Shown in pieces: positions 1-5,033 of a stretch of 6,580 nucleotides of DNA. The stretch is taken from assembly GCA_030666935.1 (NCBI GenBank), contig DAOUWX010000102.1, forward strand, positions 1-6,580, given 5' to 3'. Position 1 is the stretch's first letter, and the number at the start of each line of letters is the position of its first letter. The stretch is from Atribacterota bacterium (GTDB taxonomy: Bacteria; Atribacterota; Phoenicimicrobiia; Phoenicimicrobiales; Phoenicimicrobiaceae). Both the position numbers and the translations under genes were made by a program. Below the pieces are notes generated by a model. The model saw nothing but the letters and a program-made list of their open reading frames with translations, had not been told where the DNA came from and searched no databases.

Positions 1-35
1 ATGATTACGCAGATTAAGATTAGATTACACGGATT
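1..35. repeat. GATTA-rich short repeat next to the hisS stop
   Basis: On the plus strand GATTA recurs four times between positions 3 and 27, in units such as GATTACGCA (3-11) and GATTACACG (23-31), followed by GATTTTA. The cluster runs directly into the hisS stop codon at 36-38. It has the look of the degenerate intergenic repeats found in many low-GC genomes. No terminator hairpin for hisS is visible before the window ends. The repeat probably continues beyond the left edge, so its full extent is unknown. Confidence 0.5.
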
Positions 36-1289
36 TTATGATATCAGTTCACCAATTAAGTTATCTATTTTAATTCCTTTTTGTTCTTTGGTTTGCATAT
101 TGCGGAGAATCACCATATTTTTAGATAGTTCTTCTTCACCAACTATTACCGTATATCTTGCTCCTATTTTATTGGCTATCCTCATTTGTGATTTTAAGCT
201 CCCTTCGGAATAATCCATATCAGCAGATAAACCGGCATTTCTTATTTTTTGCAATAATCTAAAAGCTGTATCTTTATTCTTTTCATTAACCTTAGCCACA
301 AATATATCTAATCTCTTTTCCACAGGCCATTCGATTTTTTGTTGATCTATAGCAATAATCATTCTTTCAATCCCCGCGGCAAATCCTACTGCTGGAGTCG
401 GTTTTCCACCCAACTCTTCAACTAAATCGTCATATCTACCGCCACCGCCAATAGCATTTTGAGCTCCCAATCCTACCGAAATTATTTCAAAAGCAGTTTT
501 GGTATAATAATCTAATCCCCTTACTAACCGAGGGTCTTCATGAAATATTATTTTTTGATCATAAAGATATAATTTAACTTGTGCAAAATGCGATTCGCAA
601 TCCTGACAAAGATTTTCAATAATTACCGGAGCTGACTCTGTAATTTTTTTACAGCTATCTTTTTTACAATCCAAAACTCTTAAGGGATTTTTATTATACC
701 TTTCTTTGCATTCAGAACAGAGAAAATCCTTTTTATCCTTTAGATATTTTTTTAATTTTTGGATATAATCAACTCTGCATTTTTTACAACCAACGCTATT
801 TATTAATATTTCAAGATTTTTTAAACCTAATTTTTTGTAAACATCTAAAACAGTAATGATAACTTCAGCATCTGCAGCAGGAGATTTAGTTCCGATAACT
901 TCAATTCCAAATTGATTAAACTGACGAAATCTGCCTGCCTGTGGTTTTTCACATCTGAACATTGAACCAAGATAAAATAATTTAATTACTTTAGAAGTTC
1001 TATCCATTCCATTTTCTAAATAAGCCCTGATCACCGGTGCGGTTCCTTCAGGCCGCAAAGTAAGGCTTCTACCCTTTCTATCGGGAAAAGTAAACATTTC
1101 TTTAGTCACTATATCAGTTGATTCACCTATTCCCCGGACAAAAAGGTCAGTATATTCGAAGAACGGAGTTCTTATTTCTTTATATCCATATTTATTCAGT
1201 ATCTCTTTTATTATATCTTCGACATAATACCATTTTGAAATATCCTCTGGTAATATATCCTGTGTTCCTTTGGGGACTTTAATAAACAA
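36..1289 (-). CDS. hisS: histidyl-tRNA synthetase (HisRS)
   Basis: This class II cytoplasmic aminoacyl-tRNA synthetase charges tRNA-His with histidine using ATP. At 417 residues it has the normal bacterial length. The N-terminus (KVPKGTQDILPED, 4-16) is typical. TLRPEGTAPVIRAY (77-90) and the motif 2 region FRCEKPQAGRFRQF (111-124) follow. The histidine-binding motifs RGLDYYT (257-263) and GGGGRYDDL (281-289) and motif 3 (PAVGFAAGIERM, 299-310) are all present. The C-terminal anticodon-binding domain starts near 325. Eight cysteines cluster between the catalytic halves (168, 171, 191, 194, 208, 213, 228, 231), mostly as CxxC pairs, suggesting a metal knuckle. The start is TTG (1289-1287), supported by GGGAGAGG 6 to 9 bases upstream and by the family N-terminus. 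It is the last visible gene of the T-box operon, 22 bases after pilT copy 1, and stops with TAA. Confidence 0.97.
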   Translation of the reverse strand: MFIKVPKGTQDILPEDISKWYYVEDIIKEILNKYGYKEIRTPFFEYTDLFVRGIGESTDIVTKEMFTFPDRKGRSLTLRPEGTAPVIRAYLENGMDRTSKVIKLFYLGSMFRCEKPQAGRFRQFNQFGIEVIGTKSPAADAEVIITVLDVYKKLGLKNLEILINSVGCKKCRVDYIQKLKKYLKDKKDFLCSECKERYNKNPLRVLDCKKDSCKKITESAPVIIENLCQDCESHFAQVKLYLYDQKIIFHEDPRLVRGLDYYTKTAFEIISVGLGAQNAIGGGGRYDDLVEELGGKPTPAVGFAAGIERMIIAIDQQKIEWPVEKRLDIFVAKVNEKNKDTAFRLLQKIRNAGLSADMDYSEGSLKSQMRIANKIGARYTVIVGEEELSKNMVILRNMQTKEQKGIKIDNLIGELIS

Positions 1290-1311
1290 TATTTTCCTCT
1301 CCCTTTTTCTT

Positions 1312-2370
1312 CTAATAATTATATTGATGTTCCATAAATGCTTTTTTGTTAATAGCCTTTTTTATAGCATCTTCACGACTAATTTTGTCTTCCATAACCA
1401 AATCTTTCAATGACTGATCCAAGCTTTGCATGCCATCTTTTTTACTAATCTGTATAGTAGAAGGAATTTGATGACTTTTTCCTTCTCTTATCAGGTTTCT
1501 AATTGCCGGATTAGCTAACATTATTTCTAAGGCAGCAACCCTGCCTGCCTCATCTAAAGTAGGTAATAAAGTTTGGGCAATAATTCCCTGTAAAGAACCA
1601 GCAAGCTGCATTCGTACCTGGTTTTGTTGATGTGGGGGGAATACGTCTATTATTCTTTCTACGGTTTCTGCTGCACTAATTGTATGTAGAGTAGAAAATA
1701 CTAAGTGCCCGGTTTCAGCTGCGGTCAAAGCCATAGAAATAGTCTCCAGGTCTCTCATTTCACCCACTAAGATCACATCGGGATCTTCTCTTAAGGCATT
1801 ACGTAGAGCAGAGGCAAACGATTTAGTATGAGAGCCTATCTCTCTTTGAGAAACAAGACAATTTTTGTGTGGATGAATAAATTCTATGGGATCCTCAATA
1901 GTAATTATATTAACGTATTTTTTCTTATTTATAATATCTATTAAAGCAGCAATAGTAGTGGATTTCCCACTTCCTGTGGGCCCGGTAACCAATACCAACC
2001 CTCTATCTTTTTCGGTAAAATCTGAAAGAATTGAAGGTAAACCTAATTCAGAAAGGGTCTTTATTTTCTCAGGTATTAATCTAAAAGCAGCTCCTTCTCC
2101 ACGACGATGCTTGAATACATTTATCCTAAAACGAGCTACATTAGTTAACTCATAAGATAGATCTAATTCACCATATTTTACAAAATCATTTTTTTGTTTT
2201 TCATTTAAAATACTATATATCATTTCGTGAGTAATTTCCGGGGTTAATTCCGGTAAATCCATTTTTATTAATTTTCCATTTATACGAAGAACAGGGGGTA
2301 TCCCTACATTAAGGTGTAAATCAGAAGCATCTTTTTCTTTGGTTATATTTAATAATTCTTTTATTTCCAT
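1312..2370 (-). CDS. pilT: PilT-family twitching ATPase, copy 1 (operon copy)
   Basis: PilT is a hexameric cytoplasmic ATPase that powers type IV pilus retraction at the inner-membrane base. This 352-residue protein has the usual PilT length. It has an N-terminal PAS-like region (1-100, including DASDLHLNVG and RFRINVF) and a RecA-like core. Visible landmarks are Walker A GPTGSGKST (130-138, K136), the Asp box ITIEDPIEF (156-164, E163), Walker B DPDVILVGE (196-204, E204) and the His box TGHLVFSTLHT (220-230, H222 and H229). AIRNLIREGK (289-298) is the PilT-type C-terminal motif, and there is no PilB-type tetracysteine. These positions agree with Pseudomonas PilT numbering as I recall it. The ATG at 2370 follows AAAGGAGAGG at good spacing. 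It lies 50 bases after the MshEN gene and 22 before hisS. By hand alignment it is about 72% identical to the second copy at 3512-4576. Confidence 0.95.
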   Translation of the reverse strand: MEIKELLNITKEKDASDLHLNVGIPPVLRINGKLIKMDLPELTPEITHEMIYSILNEKQKNDFVKYGELDLSYELTNVARFRINVFKHRRGEGAAFRLIPEKIKTLSELGLPSILSDFTEKDRGLVLVTGPTGSGKSTTIAALIDIINKKKYVNIITIEDPIEFIHPHKNCLVSQREIGSHTKSFASALRNALREDPDVILVGEMRDLETISMALTAAETGHLVFSTLHTISAAETVERIIDVFPPHQQNQVRMQLAGSLQGIIAQTLLPTLDEAGRVAALEIMLANPAIRNLIREGKSHQIPSTIQISKKDGMQSLDQSLKDLVMEDKISREDAIKKAINKKAFMEHQYNY

Positions 2371-2420
2371 ATCTAACCTCTCCTTTGTTTTTTAATTAAT
2401 ATTAGATACATCTAACAAAA

Positions 2421-2885
2421 TCATAAATTATCTTTATGGTGAAATATTTGATCAATTGTTTCATCGATATTTTCAAAAGAAGCCAGGACAAATTTTAGTT
2501 TTCTTTTAGTGACCTCTTTAATCATTTCGATAGCTTCTTCGTCTGTGGGGTCAGCCATGGCAATAACTAATTCATTATTTAACTCCATTATAGGTATTGC
2601 TTTAAATTTTCTAAGAGTATCTTCTGAAATATTCTTGGATAATTGAATGTCAATGTTACCAATGTTTACCTGAACATAAGGAAGGCTTAACTGTTTTCCC
2701 AAAACCCAATTTATTTCATCCTGTGTAACCCTTCCCAGGTCAATCAATATTTTTCCTATTCTTTTTTCACTATTTTTTTTAATTTTTAATCCTTCCTCTA
2801 ATTGCTCCTGAGTAATAATCTTATAGTGTACTAATATTTCTCCTAATTTTTGAGAGTACTTCTTCTTTTCTTGCTCTTCTTTCAT
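2421..2885 (-). CDS. stand-alone MshEN-domain protein (GspE/PilB N-terminal domain type)
   Basis: This 154-residue soluble protein resembles the N-terminal domain of GspE, PilB and MshE ATPases, but no ATPase domain follows. Two tandem helical motifs of 24 residues are visible: KLGEILVHYKIITQEQ... (13-36) and RIGKILIDLGRVTQDE... (42-65). They are followed by the strand-rich second half typical of the family (LPYVQVN, 68-74; FKAIPIMELNNELVIAMADP, 94-113). In MshE such motifs (consensus RLGxxLxxxG...Q) bind cyclic di-GMP. Here motif 2 keeps R42, G44, G51 and Q65. Motif 1 has K13 for Arg, K22 for Gly and K36 for Gln, so binding is uncertain. The first residues (2-9) are highly charged. I chose ATG 2885 because AGGAGG lies 9 bases upstream; an in-frame GTG at 2909 would put that site inside the gene. 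It heads the T-box operon, so a regulatory role with PilT is inferred. The stop is TGA. Confidence 0.85.
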   Translation of the reverse strand: MKEEQEKKKYSQKLGEILVHYKIITQEQLEEGLKIKKNSEKRIGKILIDLGRVTQDEINWVLGKQLSLPYVQVNIGNIDIQLSKNISEDTLRKFKAIPIMELNNELVIAMADPTDEEAIEMIKEVTKRKLKFVLASFENIDETIDQIFHHKDNL

Positions 2886-2988
2886 TTTAATATTCCTCCT
2901 TTTTATCACATTACTACACTTATTGTATTCACGAATCTATAAAACAAATTTTTAATTTATTGATTTCGTTCTACCTTACTATATTATT

Positions 2989-3028
2989 AAAAAATCCCTG
3001 ATAATACTTCTATTAAATATTATCAGGG
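2989..3028 (-). terminator. T-box intrinsic terminator
   Basis: Minus-strand arms CCCTGATAATA (3028-3018) and TATTATCAGGG (3006-2996) form a perfect 11-bp stem with an 11-base loop. A and six T residues follow (2995-2989). The 5' arm (CCCTG, 3028-3024) is also needed to close the T-box antiterminator, so the two structures exclude each other, which is the classic attenuation arrangement. Confidence 0.95.
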
Positions 3029-3210
3029 ACGAGAATTGCTCGCGGTGCCACCCTGTTTGAATGGTAATTTATCCATCCCGCTTAACAGCCGATAACGCAG
3101 GCCATCCGATTAAGTTTACTATAATTTTTCAACTTAATTAGTTTATTTAGGGGTCTTTCGATTATATTCTCTTTTAATTCCTTAAAAAAAGCTAATCTAC
3201 TCTCCTGTTT
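2989..3210 (-). promoter_or_regulatory. T-box leader controlling the MshEN-pilT-hisS operon
   Basis: The leader holds the T-box core AGGGTGGCACCGCG (3054-3041) and its antiterminator closure GTCCCT (3030-3025). The 7-base GATTAAG/CTTAATC-type arms around 3137-3109 and the CGTTA...TTAAGCG region (3097-3079) match expected stem II/III elements. AGTA (3201-3198) followed by GATT, and AATC followed by GAA (3163-3157), fit the specifier-loop arrangement at the base of stem I. By this reading only about 38 bases separate AGTA from GAA, less than in canonical leaders. The specifier register is unclear: AGA (3156-3154) follows GAA directly and GAC (3155-3153) overlaps it. The bulge UGGC pairs with a tRNA ending in G73-CCA. 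Uncharged tRNA would stabilise the antiterminator and allow transcription into the operon starting at 2885. Confidence 0.93.
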
Positions 3211-3249
3211 TCTATTTTTGAAAAATATTTTATTTTTAAAATTTAAGTA

Positions 3250-3278
3250 ATTTTATATAATTTTATGTAAAAAGTCAA
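3250..3278 (-). promoter_or_regulatory. sigma70-type promoter of the T-box operon
   Basis: TTGACT (3278-3273) and TAAAAT (3255-3250) are separated by 17 bases. Transcription would start near 3243, placing the whole T-box in the leader. A heptamer repeat array ends 2 bases upstream of the -35 box. Confidence 0.8.
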
Positions 3279-3282
3279 ATCA

Positions 3283-3303
3283 GTATCGAGTATCGAGTTA
3301 GTA
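3283..3303 (+). repeat. heptamer repeat array A
   Basis: Units GTATCGA (3283-3289), GTATCGA (3290-3296) and the degenerate GTTAGTA (3297-3303) are followed by AAAGAAG. The array lies just upstream of the T-box operon promoter. A 7-base period cannot keep one reading frame, so it is not a coding repeat. Confidence 0.8.
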
Positions 3304-3320
3304 AAAGAAGCATCCAGCAA

Positions 3321-3355
3321 GTATTTAGTGTATAGCATTTAGTGCATAGCAAAGA
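3321..3355 (+). repeat. heptamer repeat array B
   Basis: Five consecutive 7-base units are visible: GTATTTA, GTGTATA, GCATTTA, GTGCATA and GCAAAGA. A purine-rich tract follows to about 3368. A further unit-like sequence, GCATCCA, lies at 3310-3316. The 13-mer GTATAGCATTTAG (3330-3342) recurs exactly in array F at 6467-6479. Confidence 0.8.
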
Positions 3356-3511
3356 AAAAAAGAAAAATAACTTAAGATTCAGAAAATAAAATCACAAAAA
3401 TTTTACGAATCTCATATATTCTTATATATCAAACAATGTTAAAAAGTTTTGAATTTTAAATTATGGTTTTTCGCTTTTAGTTTTAAATTTTTAGTTTCAC
3501 TAAAGTTTATG
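3356..3511. other. AT-rich intergenic spacer after pilT copy 2
   Basis: This is the remainder of the 625-base gene-free stretch 2886-3511, outside the T-box, promoter and arrays. It contains a weak inverted repeat, AGATTC (3375-3380) with GAATCT (3407-3412), and two copies of TTTTAAATT (3454-3462 and 3481-3489). On the minus strand the inverted repeat is followed by a T-rich stretch, so it could be a poor terminator for pilT copy 2, but the stem is weak. I see no gene here. Confidence 0.5.
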
Positions 3512-3516
3512 TTAAC
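3498..3516 (+). repeat. 19-base direct repeat, copy 1
   Basis: CACTAAAGTTTATGTTAAC matches CACTAAAGTTTACACTAAC at 4766-4784 at 16 of 19 positions. This copy overlaps the pilT copy 2 stop codon (3514-3512). The two copies bracket pilT copy 2 and its promoter in the same orientation. Confidence 0.55.
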
Positions 3517-4576
3517 CTCGATAACTTCCGCGGGTTTCCATAAAAACTTTTTTGTCTATTGCTTTTTTAATAGCTTCTTCTCGACTGATTTTACCTTCTA
3601 CCAGTAATTCTTTTAAAGTTTGGTCTAAACTTATCATGCCATCTTTCCTGCCCATCTGAACAATTGCAGGCATTTGATAAGTTTTTTCTTCCCTTATAAT
3701 ATTCCTAATTGCCGGGGTGGCAATCATCAATTCAAGAGCCGGAACTCTTCCCTCTTCATCTATGGTAGGTATTAAGGTTTGCGCAACAATGCCTAAAAGA
3801 GATTCGGCAACTTGCATTCTAATTTGATTCTGTTGATGTGGGGGAAATACATTTATTATTCTTTCTACGGTTTCGGCTGCGCTATTAGTATGAAGAGTAG
3901 AAAACACTAAATGTCCAGTTTCAGCCGCAGTTACCGCCATAGAGATTGTTTCAAGATCCCTCATTTCTCCCACTAATATTACATCAGGGTCTTCTCTTAA
4001 GGCACTTCGCAAAGCATAAGCAAAAGAATCAGTATGAATTCCTACTTCTCTCTGGTCTATAACGCAGTTTTTATGATTATGGATGAATTCAATAGGGTCT
4101 TCAATAGTTATAATATGTTCATATCTTTCCTTGTTTATAATGTCTATCAAAGAAGCAATGGTGGTTGTTTTTCCACTTCCGGTAGGACCGGTAACCAATA
4201 CAAAACCCTTTGATTTTTTTGTAAAAATAGATAACTCTTCCGGTAAGCCTAATTGCGCAAGAGATTTTATTTTTTCTGGTATCAGTCTAAAGGCAGCTGC
4301 CTCACCTAATCGAGTTTTAAATATATTAATTCTAAATCTTGTCATATCTTCTAATCCAAATGAAAAGTCTAATTCACGAATTTTTTCATATTTGTCTTTT
4401 TGTTCATCATTAATTATGCTATAAATCATTTCGTGAACATCTCTCAAATTGAGCTCAGGTAAATCTAATTTTTTTAATTTGCCGTTTATACGTAGAATCG
4501 GGGGGACTCCAACCGTAATATGCAAATCCGAAGCATCCCTTTCTTTGGTGATTGCTAATAATTCTCTTATATTCAT
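3512..4576 (-). CDS. pilT: PilT-family twitching ATPase, copy 2 (stand-alone copy)
   Basis: This is a second retraction-type ATPase for type IV pili, 354 residues long, aligning with copy 1 without gaps up to residue 350 (252 of 350 identical by hand count). All catalytic landmarks are intact: Walker A GPTGSGKTT (130-138, K136), Asp box ITIEDPIEF (E163), Walker B DPDVILVGE (E204), His box TGHLVFSTLHT (H222, H229) and AIRNIIREEK (289-298). The C-terminus differs from copy 1 (ending RGSYRG). The divergence is greatest in residues 61-80, in the N-terminal domain. ATG 4576 gives the family N-terminus, but the ribosome site is weak (AAAGG about 14 bases upstream), unlike the strong site of copy 1. 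It has its own promoter, so it need not respond to the T-box downstream. It could act as a PilU-like partner or a redundant PilT; the sequence does not decide. Confidence 0.94.
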   Translation of the reverse strand: MNIRELLAITKERDASDLHITVGVPPILRINGKLKKLDLPELNLRDVHEMIYSIINDEQKDKYEKIRELDFSFGLEDMTRFRINIFKTRLGEAAAFRLIPEKIKSLAQLGLPEELSIFTKKSKGFVLVTGPTGSGKTTTIASLIDIINKERYEHIITIEDPIEFIHNHKNCVIDQREVGIHTDSFAYALRSALREDPDVILVGEMRDLETISMAVTAAETGHLVFSTLHTNSAAETVERIINVFPPHQQNQIRMQVAESLLGIVAQTLIPTIDEEGRVPALELMIATPAIRNIIREEKTYQMPAIVQMGRKDGMISLDQTLKELLVEGKISREEAIKKAIDKKVFMETRGSYRG

Positions 4577-4641
4577 ATAATTAAAATTTTCCTTTCTTTG
4601 ATTATTTAAAATAAGAAAAGTTATACTTAAATTTATTTTTT

Positions 4642-4670
4642 ATTTTATCAGAGATAACACTAACATGCAA
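4642..4670 (-). promoter_or_regulatory. sigma70-type promoter of pilT copy 2
   Basis: TTGCAT (4670-4665) and TAAAAT (4647-4642) are spaced by 17 bases. Transcription would start near 4635, giving a leader of about 60 bases with no riboswitch-like element. Heptamer array C begins 12 bases upstream of the -35 box. Confidence 0.7.
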
Positions 4671-4682
4671 AAAACCATAACA

Positions 4683-4717
4683 GTATCGAGTATGTAGTAT
4701 CGAGTATCGAGTAAAGA
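4683..4717 (+). repeat. heptamer repeat array C
   Basis: Five units in perfect 7-base register are visible: GTATCGA, GTATGTA, GTATCGA, GTATCGA and GTAAAGA. A purine-rich tract follows to about 4741. It is the clearest array in the window. Confidence 0.88.
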
Positions 4718-4765
4718 AAGCAAAAGAAAATATAGAAAAAGTAGTATTTTTATTTCTAACTACCC

Positions 4766-4784
4766 CACTAAAGTTTACACTAAC
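4766..4784 (+). repeat. 19-base direct repeat, copy 2
   Basis: CACTAAAGTTTACACTAAC is the partner of 3498-3516, with three mismatches all in the segment just before TAAC. It lies upstream of pilT copy 2, in the spacer after metK. Confidence 0.5.
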
Positions 4785-4869
4785 ATACTAATTTGCCAAT
4801 TAATTATATTAGTTATCTAGTTTGCAAGTGAATTGTAACCTTCCTGTTTTATTGTTTTTTGTTTACCTT
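4785..4869. other. AT-rich spacer
   Basis: This is part of the gene-free stretch 4577-5033. Apart from the promoter, arrays, 19-base repeat and palindrome listed separately, I see no gene, RNA or terminator in this stretch. Confidence 0.5.
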
Positions 4870-4889
4870 GGGCACGATGCATCGTGCCC
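4870..4889. repeat. 20-base GC-rich perfect palindrome
   Basis: GGGCACGATGCATCGTGCCC is a perfect palindrome. On the minus strand it is preceded by GTAG, which reads GTAGGGG into the palindrome. No T-tract follows on either strand, so it is not an ordinary intrinsic terminator. Its GC content contrasts sharply with the surroundings. It lies at the 3' end of the composite element formed with arrays D and E. Confidence 0.85.
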
Positions 4890-4909
4890 CTACTCTTGAC
4901 TTCTGATTT

Positions 4910-4930
4910 TCTTCACGCGATACTCGATAC
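4910..4930 (-). repeat. heptamer repeat array D
   Basis: Read on the minus strand the units are GTATCGA (4930-4924), GTATCGC (4923-4917) and GTGAAGA (4916-4910). They are followed by AAATCAGAAG and then the GTAGG palindrome at 4870-4889. Confidence 0.8.
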
Positions 4931-4984
4931 TTCATAATTAATTCCATCTTATCTGCTGTCTTCTTTCTTCCTTCTGTTTTCTTT

Positions 4985-5019
4985 TCTTTACTATATACTA
5001 TATGCTCGATACTTGATAC
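4985..5019 (-). repeat. heptamer repeat array E
   Basis: Read on the minus strand the units are GTATCAA, GTATCGA, GCATATA, GTATATA and GTAAAGA in strict register. A long purine-rich tract follows to about 4950. The array begins 14 bases after the metK stop codon, so it would lie in the metK 3' untranslated region. Confidence 0.85.
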
Positions 5020-5033
5020 TATTTTAGTTCTGC

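Noticed and set aside
1..213. Plus-strand open frame of 70 codons at the left edge
   Set aside because: It lies opposite the hisS 3' end, has no family resemblance or ribosome site, and is a shadow of that gene.
1886..2155. Plus-strand open frame opposite pilT copy 1
   Set aside because: It mirrors the conserved Walker A region; a near-identical shadow appears opposite pilT copy 2 at 4083-4424, as expected from paralogs and not from a real gene.
1312..2885. MshEN gene and pilT copy 1 as a split PilB/GspE
   Set aside because: The downstream ATPase has a complete PilT N-terminal domain, its own ribosome site and no tetracysteine motif, so it is a full PilT and not a detached PilB core.
2886..2909. 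Upstream GTG start for the MshEN gene
   Set aside because: The extra eight codons include the AGGAGG ribosome site itself, so the ATG at 2885 is the start.
3283..3355. Heptamer arrays as a CRISPR
   Set aside because: The units are 7 bases with no spacers, so they do not fit repeat-spacer architecture.
4083..4424. Plus-strand open frame opposite pilT copy 2
   Set aside because: It is antisense to a clear PilT gene, and its similarity to the frame at 1886-2155 comes from the paralogous opposite strand.
4870..4889. Palindrome as an intrinsic terminator for metK
   Set aside because: No T-tract follows on the minus or plus strand, and it lies about 145 bases past the metK stop within a repeat element.
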